Positions 1 to 10,300 of a stretch of 64,000 bases of DNA are shown here, piece by piece (the first letter of the stretch is position 1; the number at the start of each line of letters is the position of its first letter). Under the pieces are notes generated by a model. That model was not told where the DNA came from and did not search any database. It saw nothing but the letters and a program-made list of their open reading frames with translations. Location: NCBI GenBank assembly GCA_037447655.1, contig JBBHKE010002469.1, positions 339,820 through 403,819 of the forward strand. Reading direction: 5' to 3'. Made by a program: the position numbers and the translations under genes. The DNA comes from Zygnema cylindricum. Lineage: Eukaryota; Streptophyta; Zygnematophyceae; Zygnematales; Zygnemataceae.

Positions 1-791
1 AATCTCGACGTTTCATTCAAAGCCATTTGACTGAGGCATATGGCCTCAAATTTACTTTCGAGCAGGCTGCAGAATGCGCAGTACGGTATGAAATGTAGAC
101 CAACTCGTGGGACGCTCACGAGCGACCTAAGTCTTCTCCCAATGCAAACCCGAATCCTAATCCTAATCCACGCAAACCATGGCCTAATCCGAGACCTCCA
201 AGGGCTCCGGCCATGGGAACATTACCAACAAACCCTGGTGTTCGTATATGTTTTCGATGTGGTAACACTGGTCACGACGCACGCAGCTGTCCGGATAAGA
301 CCGCCACATGTACTCATTGTAATCAAACGGGTCATTATGTACATCGATGTCACATTAAAAATCCCGATTTCAGTTATCAAAATCAAATCAAAAACGGCGG
401 TATACCTGCTCGCTCGGCAAATTTGGTCACTCCACCAAAAAGGGTAGAGAAAGACAACCCTCCAAAAATCAGCAGGAGGGACCGAGAGAAAGCCGAGATG
501 CAGGCTACCGTAGCGGCTATGATGAAGGAGCAGTTTGCCGCGCTTATGGCGCAGGTCAAACCGCAATTAACCGGAATGGCCCGAACTGTGGTCCATATGC
601 CCTCTTTTGCTGGGCGATCTCTTCGGGAGTCCACTGTTCAACAGCGAGCGGCTCAATTTAAAGGGACTCCTGATCACAATCGCGAGTCAAAATCCATTAA
701 TACACAAATTCCATTATCATTTGCCAAAGAACCTCGCTCACCTATTCCAGAAACAGCCTCAAGCATCACCGCTGAGGCATTAACTATTTAG
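1..791 (+). pseudogene. Gypsy G1 gag C-terminal half with two CCHC zinc knuckles
   Basis: Nucleocapsid portion of Gag, which packages element RNA into virus-like particles. The open frame around 213-791 continues upstream through a proline/asparagine-rich linker and holds two adjacent CX2CX4HX4C knuckles: CFRCGNTGHDARSC and CTHCNQTGHYVHRC (about 246-350). The tail is basic and glutamine-rich, ending at a TAG at 789. The 1-212 part translates to a segment matching residues near the C-terminus of the G2 gag (same FIQS..LT..YGLKFTF pattern), with a TAG in the linker before the Pro-rich stretch. The first ATG at 213 is internal, not a true start; the real gag start lies upstream of the window. 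Confidence 0.85.
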
Positions 792-983
792 AGAGGAGTA
801 TACAAGACACATATAAGGTCAAAGAATATTTGTCCATCCTGTCCACCATGCTTCCCAAGTTGGATAGCAACGAAAAAACTATAGATCTAACTCCTTCAGC
901 TGTTGCGTTACAAGCATTACAGAACTATCGTAATGCTCTCTCTCTTCAAACTATTACTTCTTAAGAGCGGTCTAGCCTCACTC

Positions 984-1471
984 GTCACATCAGTTTTCTA
1001 GAAAACAAATTGGGCATCTTTACGGTTAATGGGTTTGCTCCGGCACTTCCTCTTATGGATACAGGCGCAAAGCCAATTATCCTCGGTTCTGATTTTGCCA
1101 TCAAAAAAGGTCTTACAGCAGATAAGTTAGAACCCACTACCACACGTCTATTGACTTCCGCAGGTACCACAGAGCCAGTCCTTTGTATTACGATTGAACC
1201 AATCTGTTTTCAATTTCAGAGTCAGTCAGCAACGGATTTCGCAGAAATTTATGCTCATGCCTTGGTCACCAAGTGTAGTGACTATGAATGCTTGTCGGTC
1301 AAGACGTTATTTTTCGAGTTGGGGGGGGGGTTGATATGCATGATCACACATTTTCGTACAGGCCGAACAACTTTCCGGAACGTAAAATTTGCTTACCCCT
1401 TATCTCAGCGCGGCAACCCATGCCTACTACGCCCCATTCGGCGCTGATCTTGCCAGCCTATGCCGCAGTTG
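984..1471 (+). pseudogene. Gypsy G1 aspartic protease and linker to the methyltransferase
   Basis: Retroviral-type aspartic protease that would cleave the polyprotein. The active-site motif LMDTGAKPIILGS lies near 1043-1090, matching LMDTGAKLVILGS in the minus-strand relative at about 41.1 kb. A frame change near 1310, beside a run of ten G, moves the continuation into another frame (1288-1476), which reads GQDVIF then FSYRP then LISARQPMPT, the same linker that precedes the methyltransferase in the relative. The frame then ends at about 1471, where a reverse-oriented copia LTR begins. Everything from here to methyltransferase motif X is missing in this copy. Confidence 0.8.
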
Positions 1472-2655
1472 GATAGTGCCGACTCCAAGTTGATATAAAC
1501 CCGAATGACTGACCCCTTGATAATCAGAACCCAAATATAGATTCACCCCTGTGAAATAACACTTTCTGTGTGGTCAGTTCCACCACAGAATGCAAAGTTA
1601 GAATATGAGATTTGGACACATTCACCCACTTTGATTTCCCTTAGAAATACCGCCACCCTGGTAGACAAAAACTCTGACCGACTACACCCCTGTGTAGCCT
1701 GGACCCCCGTGAGTCCGCAGCAAAAAGATTCACTGAAAATGGTGGCAGCAAAAAGAATCACTGAAAATGGTGATGTAAATTGATAGTTATGGCAGGCCAA
1801 AGTTTGCCATTTTTACAAGATGCTCTCTAGGAGAGGCGACTGCCTAGTGAAAATATTCTAAGTCCTATTCTCACTCTAAGACCCTATCTACTGACATACG
1901 CCACCAATCACTTTACTGTACCGTACAGATAAGTACAAGTGCCGGTGTACTTTTTGTACGACAATCGTACGATATGGCTGAAATGTCGACACATGTCTTG
2001 TATCTATTTGTTCCCGTAATCTTCGGTGGCGCCGCAATCCAATGTTGACGTGCCACGTGTCATCTTATGTGGCGATAACCGTAAACCGCCAAAAGTACAT
2101 ATCCCGTGATCGCGGCGCCTATAGCGGCCGTCCGATCAAATCCGGCTACATTTCTAGCCGTTGAAAATAGACGCGCGGTATTTGTTTCGCGGTCGAACTA
2201 AGTGCGCGGTATCCGTTTCAATAAAGAAATCCGTACTTCGTACTATCTATAACTGTATTTATGCAATACGTATATATTTCCAGTTAAATGAACTAGTCTA
2301 CGTGTAACTATTTAGATATTTATCAAACCACATACGTTGTAACACTAGCTCTAGTCTAAACGGCTAAGGTCACAGGCAAAGGGCAGATTAATGGACAGTA
2401 GGTACCAAGATCAATTCCTGGGTCCGTCACGGTAGGTACCAGGATCAATTCCTGGGTCCGTCAAGTACCTTTTGGTAAGTCTTACTAATTTACCCCCTGT
2501 CTTCTCTAGAGAGCATAGACAGCCATGGCTCAAGCTCCCTATCCAGCCTTCAGTGACTACAACAAGTGTGGGGGTTTGGATAGGGGCGTTAGAGGCAGAC
2601 TGCCTTTGCCTTTTTCTATCCTATTACAGACCTAGAAAATACACAAATATCAACA
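1472..2655 (-). repeat. Copia family A LTR (solo, truncated), reverse-oriented inside G1
   Basis: The reverse complement matches the LTRs at 35129-36429 and 38308-39608 over most of their length. It ends at 2655 with the LTR start (TGTTGATATTTG read on the minus strand). At the other side the match stops near 1472, so about the last 65 bases of the LTR are lost. It retains the region before the transcribed part (AGTTATGGCAGGCCAAAG near 1784) and the TTAGGACTTAGA-like motif (about 1855-1866). The hairpin-forming segment is tandemly duplicated here (2398-2463). The element's internal part is absent, as in a solo LTR formed by LTR-LTR recombination. Confidence 0.85.
2398..2463. repeat. 34-bp tandem duplication inside the solo copia LTR
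   Basis: Two copies of a unit beginning GTAGGTACCA and ending CCTGGGTCCGTCA start at 2398 and 2432 (period 34). The unit is the reverse complement of the hairpin segment present once in each LTR of the intact element (35321-35359 and 38500-38538). Only this copy is duplicated. Confidence 0.85.
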
Positions 2656-3118
2656 CGAGAGGCAACGCTGCACCTTACTTGGTCGTGTCATGGATCCTCA
2701 ATAACTGTCATTTGTCTTAGGCATGGGGTTCGCCGCTGGTCGATATGCACAGAACCATCCGTCTCAATCAGCTGTTGGGGGGCATACACCATTCAAACAC
2801 ACAGATTCCAAGTCCTCACCTTCTCTTCGGGGTACAACTTTTCAGCTTGCTCTTTTTCCTTTTCCCGCTAAGTTTGACACAGATCACACTATTTATGATT
2901 TTTTGGAACCTAGTCACATGAGTTGGTCTCCCCCAGTATACACAGCCGCTAGATCTCAGGTACCGGTACGGGCATCACCACACTGGACAGCTGCATTTCC
3001 GTCTAGAATTGGGAATCACGTTGTACATTGTTTGCATCAACTTCCTGTCGAGTATGAGTTGGGTCACTCCTTGATAGCAGATGAACAGCTAGAACAAAAA
3101 CTGAACACGAACTGTTAG
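2656..3118 (+). pseudogene. G1 methyltransferase motif X remnant and linker to RT
   Basis: Immediately after the copia LTR the frame reads ERQRCTLLGRVMDPQ, a stop, then LSFVLGMGFAAGRYAQNH. The RQR..LLGR pattern followed by a hydrophobic helix resembles motif X at the C-terminus of C5 cytosine methyltransferases of the DNMT3/DRM type. It is what would follow the point where the relative at 39.6 kb is cut. The rest (2723-3118) is an unrecognised linker (PFKHTD, HMSWSPPVYTAARS, CLHQLPVEYELGHSL) leading into RT. Assignment of motif X rests on pattern recognition across two broken copies. Confidence 0.6.
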
Positions 3119-4056
3119 ATGAAGTCATAAACCGAAACGTAGACGCATTTGCTTTCTCCATGAAAGACTTAGGTCGACACACCACTTACAAAATGTCTAT
3201 TGACTTGGAAGATGACAGACCTATATTTAAGCCCAAGCATCGTCTATCCGAAACCGAATGGGAATCTGTAGACAAACGATGCGCAGAGTTAGAAGAGGCA
3301 GGTTTGATTTATAGGTCCGATTCCACTTTCGCGGCACCCACCGTCATGCCTCGTAAAAAAGACGCGGAGGGAAATTTTACAGAACGTCGCATGTGTGGGG
3401 ACTATCGAGAACTGAATTCACGAACAATCCAGGACCGACATCCAATGCCGTTGGCCGAGGACATTTTTGATCACGTGGGCGGAGCTAAATATTTTAGCAT
3501 CCTATATCTGTGACAGGGATTTAATCAAATCGAAATAGAGGAAAAAGATCGACACAAAATGGCATTTTGGGGTAGTGACGGACGTTGGGAATGGGCGGTT
3601 ATGCCTTTTGGACTGAAAAATGCACCCGCAGTATTCCAAAAAGTCATGGACTCAGTCTTGGGGGGATGTAAATTTGCCCGTTGCTATATTGACGATCTAA
3701 TCGTCGCTTCAACCTCTATAGAGGAACATACAGTGCATATAGCGTGGGTGTCGAAGGAATTAAAAAAGCTAGGACTTAAATGTCATCTTGCCAAATGTAC
3801 CTTTGGGGCCGAATGGATTCCATACCTTTGGCATTTTATCTCATCTGAGGGAATTACTCCGCTAGAAGTCAAAGTGGAAGCAATTAGTAAACTACCACCA
3901 CCAACTGATTTGACTAGCCTGCGTTCATTTCTAGGGTTAGCCAATTATTATTGGCGGTTTCTTCCTAGTTTCAACACACTTGCATCTCCATTGAATGAAC
4001 TTTTGAAGAAGTCAGTCCCGTTCGCGTGGGGACCCTCTCAGATCGAGGCATATTAG
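3119..4056 (+). pseudogene. Gypsy G1 reverse transcriptase
   Basis: RNA-dependent DNA polymerase domain. Visible landmarks are GLIYRSDSTFAAPTVMPRK, MCGDYRELNSRTIQDRHPMP, FNQIEIEE, the palm signature MPFGLKNAPAVFQKVMD and the catalytic box CYIDDLIVAS (YIDD) at about 3685-3715. The connection region LRSFLGLANYYWRF follows. A TGA at about 3511 interrupts the frame just before the Q-G-F-N-Q strand, and a TAG ends the segment at 4054. Both open segments (3160-3513, 3559-4056) are in the same frame, so two point stops rather than indels separate them. Confidence 0.9.
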
Positions 4057-4500
4057 GGATTAAAGGACGCACTGTCTACCGCTCCCATCCTCCGTCCCCC
4101 AAATCATAAATTGCCGTTTTGTCTGCAGACTGACTTTGGTAAGCCCGGTATTGCCGCTATCCTAACTCAACGCGAACTCACAAGTGAGGAATATGTGGTG
4201 GCTTACGCCAGTAGAAGGAACTATCAAGCGGAATCAAATTGCAGTAGTTACGAGGGAGAATGCCTTGCCACAGTTTAGAGTATTGTGCATTTCCGACATT
4301 ATCTCTATGGCAAGCCTTTTACCCTTCTTACTGACCATCAACCATTGCATTGGCTCATGACCAATGATAAGTTATCCGGCAAATTAGCCCGTTGGGCTCT
4401 TATTTTACGAAATATGACATGGAAATAATCCATCGACCGGGGCTCCTCAGTTTGAATGTCGACGGCCTCTCCAGGAACCCTTTGCCCCACTCCAATGATA
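4057..4500 (+). pseudogene. Gypsy G1 RNase H domain
   Basis: Continues in the RT frame: APILRPPNHKLPFCLQTDFG, then AYASRRNYQAESNCSSYEGE (E and Y of the RNase H core), then HYLYGKPFTLLTDHQPLHWL. In-frame stops occur at 4054 and about 4276. A frame change near 4390 moves to the segment that reads KYDMEIIHRPGLLSLNVDGL, the usual end of RNase H before integrase. RNase H removes the RNA strand during reverse transcription; this copy is not functional. Confidence 0.85.
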
Positions 4501-5344
4501 ATGGTGTGCGACAGGATTTTGATGACCGATCAGTTGCCTCCTTATCAGCTAGAGCACATCTGATTTACAGTTTTGCAGCACCTACAAGCCACAAAACTCA
4601 ACACGATCCATGGCGGGACAGTGCTTTAATTCATTTCTTATCAACACAGTCTTTCCGACGGGCACCCTACCAAGGTAAGATGAGCGTGCTCGTAAGAGAG
4701 CCCAAAGTTACCTATGGATGGGGGGCTCACTTATTCGTCTTCTCTCGGATGGAAGTCACCGGCATGTTCCACGGCCGACGGAACGACTATCACTTATCAA
4801 CCAAATTCATACTGACCTTGGACACTATGGCACCAAACGGACTTTGAGTTTGGTACACGCACGGTATTGTTGGTCCGGCATGCAAGCTGATGTGGCGGCT
4901 GTGTTGCAGGAATACAGCACATGTGACCGGCTACGAACTTCATTTTCTAACCGACAGACCTCCCTTCAGCCCTTGCCTATTCGGGGTCTCTTTTATAAGT
5001 GGTCGTGTGACTTGGCCGGTCCCTTTCCAATCTCGCAAAGGGGCAAACAGTACATTATGATTATGATCAAAAATTTCAGCAAATGGGTGGAAGTTGTGGC
5101 CCACTTGCAAAAAACAGCCAAACTCACCACTGCAGCTTTTAAAGAGCATGTGCTTCTCCTATACGGAGCCCCCGCAGAAGTACTTACCGACCAAGGAACC
5201 GAGTTCCGCGGCAAATTTCGGGAGATGCTAGACGAGGTGTTAATTGATCACCGGCGGACGAGTCGGGACCATCCTCAAGCAGACGGTTTGGTAGAGAGAG
5301 CTGTACAAACCTTTAAGCGTGCTTTGCATAAACATTGCTTATAA
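4500..5344 (+). pseudogene. Gypsy G1 integrase (HHCC and DDE core)
   Basis: Integrase inserts the cDNA into the genome. The N-terminal zinc-binding part is visible (LGHYGTKRT ... C..C as EYSTCDRL), followed by the catalytic core: first Asp in WSCDLAGPFP, second in VLTDQGTEFRGKF, Glu in DGLVERAVQTFKRAL. A frame change near 4720-4850 separates the first half (4392-4847) from the core (4718-5344). The core ends at a TAA at 5342, but the downstream ORF is in the same frame, so the C-terminal domain and PHD finger belong to the same polyprotein. Confidence 0.88.
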
Positions 5345-6079
5345 AAATAGATTACGGTGTGGGATGAATCATTGGGATATATTGTCATGGGTTATCGCAT
5401 GCCTGTACAGGCTAGTCTGGCAAATTTCAGCCCCTATTTTGTGTTGTTTGGTGGAAAACCACTACTAGGTAGGAATGTACAGAAAGCCGCGAGCTTACCT
5501 CTACCTTTTATGTCGGATTCTCTGTTTTTAGAAGAACTGACAAACCGAGCGTTGCTTTTCGCTAGAGAAATGCCCATGGCTTTTGAAAACTTGCAGATTG
5601 CCCAACATCGCGACTCCTTACGGTTTGCAACAACTCGCAATGGCAGTTACCGGCAACAACAAAAACCCTTTCGAGTGGGGGATTACGTTTATTTGCGGCG
5701 GCAAACTTTTGATACACTCGACACTGATGTTTCAGCTCACATCTTGAGGATAACAAAAATCGACCCGAATGGATTACTAAGCCTACAAGGGGCCGACACG
5801 CGAACTTTGCGGGAGCATTCAAAGAATTGTGCCCCCTGCTATCTACCCGATCTTTCCCACAGCATGGACCCTTGGCGGATGCCGATTACTGAGGCCACAG
5901 AGTGCCAGTTTTGTCGGCGATCTGACGGAGAAACAACAATGCTCCTTTGTGACTATTGCAATCTGGGATTCCATATGGAGTGTTTGGTTCCACCTCTGCA
6001 CACTATCCCGGCTGGACAGTGGTTTTGCCACGGGTGTCGCGACCTACCGGCTGTCCTTACCAGCTCCCCCGCAGGCTAA
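5345..6079 (+). CDS. Integrase C-terminal domain fused to a PHD finger (gypsy G1 pol end)
   Basis: An open 240-residue segment in frame with the integrase core. Residues about 1-60 complete the core fold (NFSPYFVLFGGKP). Residues about 110-160 contain the SH3-like C-terminal domain (FRVGDYVYLRRQ). Residues 183-227 (5903-6037) form a complete C4HC3 PHD finger: CQFC, CDYC, GFHMEC and WFCHGC with the aromatic before the last pair. PHD fingers read histone H3 tails. A chromodomain is the commoner reader at this position in gypsy elements, so a PHD here could steer integration to a particular chromatin state; that role is inference. The segment ends at TAA 6077, just before the polypurine tract. 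Confidence 0.88.
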
Positions 6080-6082
6080 GGA

Positions 6083-6096
6083 GCTGGGGGGGGGAA
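6083..6096 (+). other. Polypurine tract of gypsy G1
   Basis: A purine block with a run of nine G follows the last pol codon by a few bases and marks the plus-strand primer site and the left edge of the 3' LTR. The context GCAGGCTAAGGAGCTGG recurs, inverted, at about 25140-25170 in a deleted relative. Confidence 0.65.
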
Positions 6097-7094
6097 TTCC
6101 ATCCTTACTTACCTGATCTTGCTTTGTCTTTTTGTTTCCTTGCTATGTCCATGTGTTTGGAATAATTTGTTTTTCCGGGCAGATTTATTTATTGTTTCTT
6201 GCGTTATATATGCTTTGAACTCCTATTATGGTCACAAATACTGTACATATGTAATACTCACTCATTTTCTGGTGTCTATCAGCGACCCACACTGGATGTG
6301 ATGCATGCCAATCACGGTTGTACTGCCATGCACGACATTTCGAACAAAACGAAAGTCTTTTGAGAGAAATAGTGTGGCGAACAAAAGATACCGAAAATAG
6401 AGTGACGAAGGAATGTTACGAAATTCCATTTTTATTTTCGGTTGTAGTTTGGAAAGCGCGTGTCATGTGCAAATCTTAAGATTTTTCGTTGGTTTTCCAT
6501 CATGACACGTAGCGTAATCGTCCAACGTTTTTTTTTGTATCTCCCAACCCACCTCCTCGAGGTGGGTTGACAGTTTCAGAGAAAAATGAAGCGAACTCTT
6601 CGCACATGAACATTCGATGGCCAGTATTACCTCCAAGACCTTCGGACAGTATTGGCAAGATACTCTATAATTTTGTTTTTTGTATAAAAACAAAATAGGC
6701 GGTACGATTTAGTACGGAGAGCCGCGGATTTTTGTAAACTTCCCCACTTTTCGCCTGATGGAACGTTACCCTAATAGATTAAAACAAACAACACAACACT
6801 AACAAACAAAACCATAGGTGACAGTCTACAAAGGGAACAAACCCATAGTAACAGTCTTACCCACAACCCGAACATTCTAAGGTCCCAAACCACGAGGGAT
6901 ATTGCCTCGTATTGGTAAAGCTTTAGACAACCCCATTTCAATACAGTAGTACAGTCATCTTATAGTCAACTTTAAAGGGGGGTCAGTTGCCCTGAAATCT
7001 CGGACGAAGTTGGTCGGTCCAGGTACGGTCCTCTAGTTCTTGCATGGCGGGCGGACCAAAGTCGCCGTCGGATTTATGGAAATAACTAAACAAG
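6097..7094 (+). repeat. Probable 3' LTR of G1 and flank; no gene
   Basis: No protein homology seen. The first several hundred bases should be the G1 3' LTR, but no second LTR copy lies in the window, so its right edge cannot be placed. It includes a 10-bp-stem hairpin at 6545-6569. From about 6770 onward the sequence is AT-rich and non-coding. Confidence 0.4.
6545..6569. other. Perfect hairpin, 10-bp stem, 5-base loop
   Basis: CAACCCACCT and AGGTGGGTTG flank the loop CCTCG. It lies in the presumed 3' LTR of G1 and follows a T-run. Confidence 0.7.
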
Positions 7095-7314
7095 TACACT
7101 GTGTATTGCTATTAGTGCCAATACTTTTTTCGCCACTTGAAACATCTTTTCTCCGTACACTATTGTCCGATTCTCAATTAGAGACCGTCATCGGAAGCTG
7201 AGAATCTTGACTTTCAATCGCAACCGTCATATCTAAAAACCGGCATGCGTGTACGGATAAAAGATGTTTAAAGAGACAAAAACAATATTAACACTAATAA
7301 CGATTCACGATGTA
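7095..7314. mobile_element. MITE type I, copy 1
   Basis: A 220-bp non-coding element with imperfect terminal inverted repeats of about 29 bp. The left end reads TACACTGTGTATTGCTATTA; the right end, reverse-complemented, reads TACATCGTGAATCGTTATTA. The interior matches copy 2 at 8614-8834 throughout, for example CGGAAGCT(G/T)AGAATCTT. Both ends start with TA, as expected if the target duplication is TA (Tc1/mariner style). Confidence 0.8.
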
Positions 7315-7430
7315 TTGCATTGTACTCCGTAACAAATAGGACTGACCAAGTGACCAACCTCACTCCTCATTGGTTTTGCACACCAGCGACTTGTGATTGG
7401 GCCGGAGATCTTTTGTTAGGATCATTATAG

Positions 7431-7960
7431 TACACCTTGAATCGTTATTAGCGTTTAAAAATTATTATTGTTAAAAATTAATTAGCGTTAACAACGCTAC
7501 TTTGGATTTTTTAAGATTTCGAAAAAAACAATTTACTCTAATTGATCCATAACGCTGATTTGGGTACAACGGATATGCCATAAGGATATTAACAGTAAAA
7601 TAGGTAGAAGTACAAAATCTAACAAATCGTACACCGTCGCGTTTTTTTACTCTAATTTATTCATAACTCAAATTTGGGTCTTCTGCCGTATAATTAATAC
7701 GCAATCAATATCTTTACAGTAAAATAGGCACAATCTCATTCCGTCTTTTATTCTGAGCGCAGTTTTACGTGCGATCGCGATTATTTTGTCTGTACACCAC
7801 ACTTTTCAGGAAGATGATAAATTAGAATTAGAATTTACCAGAACCTTAACTAACGTAAAAAAAGAAATAGTGTTATTAATTATATTTCAGGTTTTGGGGT
7901 CAAAATTTGGGGGCGCCGATATAGCGTTACTTCATAATGCTAATAACGATTCAAGGTGCA
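7431..7960. mobile_element. MITE-like element type IV
   Basis: Left end TACACCTTGAATCGTTATTA at 7431 and its inverted form AATAACGATTCAAGGTGCA ending at 7960 delimit a 530-bp non-coding element. Inside is an imperfect direct repeat of about 110 bp (about 7528-7640 and 7645-7740), sharing TTTACTCTAATT and ACAGTAAAATAGG. Confidence 0.65.
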
Positions 7961-7990
7961 CTGGACAGTGGAGTGTACAGTGGAGTACAA

Positions 7991-8610
7991 TACACTGCGA
8001 ATCGTAATTAGAGTAATGAAAAAATTAGAGTAGAAAAACAAACAAAAACAATTAGAGTAATGAACTCTACTTTATGTGATAGAACTTTTTCACATAGGAA
8101 GTTTACTCTAATTTATTTAAGTACTCTATATTGAGTTATGTCGGCAATAATTATCCACGCTGAAATTATGAAAACTAAATTATGTAGATGTACAAAATCT
8201 GTCAGCCCGTATAGTTTTGACGTCATTATGACGTAAGAACTATTTGTCGCGCTGAATGTCAGTTAATGTTCACACTGACGACAATGCTGTCGACGGACGT
8301 GAATTATGCGAACGGCTTTTTTTCGATGAGATTGATTTTTTGTTTAGTGCGATTTCACGTGTGAGCGCGATTCTAGTAAATCATTATTTGTACCTTTTTA
8401 CTTATAAAAGTACAATTCTGCACGGTCGGACGTCGTCCGTACTCCACACAATTTAAAACAAACCTATCTTATAATTTTTTACGCTAATCAAACCTTACCT
8501 AAATTAGAATAATAAAAAAATTAGAATCATTTACTCTATTTGACGTGATAGAGTCGAAATTTCGAGCGACCCAATTAGCGTTATTTACTCTAATTACGAT
8601 TCGCGGTGTA
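7991..8610. mobile_element. MITE-like element type II, full copy
   Basis: A 620-bp non-coding element with near-perfect terminal inverted repeats of about 28 bp: TACACTGCGAATCGTAATTA on the left and TACACCGCGAATCGTAATTA (reverse complement) on the right, each followed by GAGTAA. Related partial copies lie at 30030-30605, 31253-31520, 31684-31880 and 31878-32210, sharing internal blocks such as the GCGCGATTCTA(G/T)TAAATCATTA segment. Confidence 0.8.
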
Positions 8611-8613
8611 CTG

Positions 8614-8834
8614 TACTCCGTGTGTCGCTATTAGTGTTAATAATTTGTACGCCACTTAAAATATTTTGTCTCCATACATTTTTGTCCGATTTTCAATTTG
8701 AGACCGCCAATCGGAAGCTTAGAATCTTACCTTTCAATCGCAGCCGTCAGATATACAATCGGACATGTGTGTACGGAGAAAATATGTTTTAAGAGACGAA
8801 AAAAACATCAACACTTATAGCGATTCACGGTGTA
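8614..8834. mobile_element. MITE type I, copy 2
   Basis: A 221-bp element. Its left end TACTCCGTGTGTCGCTATTA and inverted right end TACACCGTGAATCGCTATAA match copy 1, as does the interior. It begins only three bases after the right end of the 7991-8610 element, so the two are almost head to tail. Confidence 0.8.
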
Positions 8835-10300
8835 CAGTTCAGCTCTCCATCTTTAGTGAAATCAATCTTTAGTTTCACGTGTTTTGAGTGTCCCTTGCCC
8901 TGCATTTGGATGGAGGTTGACGTTACAGTTTAGTAGTTTTTGTTTTGGAAACGTTGCTTTGTTGTTGTTTTCTCATTATATTCCCTTTCCTATCCTTTGT
9001 TGGCTTGCTTTTATTCGTGTGTGTGTATTTGTTTTTTTCTTTGAACCTGGTTTTTCTTTTTTGTTTGTTTCTATCTGCATTCGATTTTTCAAATTCATTT
9101 TTGCTTTTTTTTTTCTTATTTTTTGATTCCACATATTCAAATGATTTACTATCTTGTTTTTTTAATGAAGTTATACCACTTGCCATAAGCCATTAGAATA
9201 ACTTACCCCACCAATAACACCAATAACACCAATTTACCAGTATTCAATATCCATGTTAACTATAAAATCTTAAAAATCTTAACAAAATCTTAACTTGGGA
9301 TAGTATTCGTTTTAAATGGAATTCATAGTGACTCTCATACATATGAAACATTCGCAATATATATTATTTCAACAGGATTTGCATATGTGATTTCGTTGCA
9401 TGTATCACACACGTGGCATTTTATAAATGTATTTTCCTAACAAGATCCACATTCTTCATTCTTAACAATATATTGTGCTTCCAATCCAATGTAGTTAGAT
9501 TAAACTGACTTTTGTATCGCAAACTTTTGAACTTTGCTATGCTCCACACTATTAATGTTTTACATAAGTAGAATCTGTGCAAATTCAAATTCTCCATGGT
9601 GACTACATTGAATAGGATTGTCCTTGCAATCAATTTGAACAAGACTAGGATCTCAATGCTTATCATGAGCTAGTGGGTTGTCCACTAACTATTTTGGAGA
9701 GGATTGTGTGCAAAATAACTTATTATGTAAAACCGGTAAGGATTCCTCAGATTGTGGACTCTTCGAATTAGACTAGCCGCACTAAATTGCCACACTAAAC
9801 ATGTTGTATTTTGAATGTGAGAAAAAATTGGGTTTTTACTTCAACGTGTACAGCCGTAATTAATGGCGGTGAAATTTTGAACAGAATAAACATTAAGTAT
9901 TTAATTAATGCCATGAAAAACTATGTCATTATTATCAGTCAATTAATCCACACCAATAATGACAACAATGATAATTATATTCATAAGAGTATATCACTTA
10001 TGATACTTGTGGAATTCCTAGGAAATAATATTAACCGAAGTGGTTATTTTTATGAGAATCTTCTCCACTTATGATATCCAAAATACAATATTCCACACTA
10101 TTTTCATATATTACGTGGATCCATTAGAGGAAATTATCGCCAAAATCTATTTTGATAGTGTGGAGTTTTAGCAAAATCCAACGATTTGGATAACCTTTCA
10201 AGGGAAATTCTAAATTTATTACCAACCCTAATTCAATAAAATCATATATTATATTACTTATGATATCTTTGGAATAATTACCAATTGATACACTGACGCA
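8835..10300. other. Non-coding stretch
   Basis: No coding homology. A strongly T-rich block at about 8930-9130 gives short leucine/phenylalanine ORFs that are composition artefacts. The rest is AT-rich with no repeat I can delimit. Confidence 0.6.

Larger units (their letters stand above)
1..6100 (+). mobile_element. Ty3/gypsy retrotransposon G1 (5' end outside window), PHD-finger family
   Basis: A long decayed Ty3/gypsy element that enters the window mid-gag. In order it shows gag C-terminus with two zinc knuckles, aspartic protease, a reverse-oriented copia LTR (1472-2655), a methyltransferase motif X remnant, RT, RNase H, HHCC and DDE integrase, and a PHD finger, then a G-run polypurine tract near 6083-6096. 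The first 200 bases align in translation with the minus-strand element at 39.6-43.2 kb, so the two belong to one family. Reading frames change at least four times and contain several in-frame stops, so this copy cannot encode a complete polyprotein. The 5' LTR is not visible; the 3' LTR should begin just after 6100. Confidence 0.9.

Noticed and set aside
1310-1335. Run of ten G considered as a programmed frameshift site
   Set aside because: The G2 relative reads through the same place (IIGGGVD) in one frame, so this is more likely a replication or sequencing slip.
2398-2463. tRNA-like look of TACCAGGATCAATTCCTGGGTCCGTCA
   Set aside because: There is a TPsiC-like hairpin, but no D-arm, anticodon arm or box A in the right place; it is part of the LTR hairpin.
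8923-9196. Overlapping 80-87-codon ORFs on both strands
   Set aside because: They come from a T-rich low-complexity block (Phe/Leu on one strand, Lys/Arg on the other).
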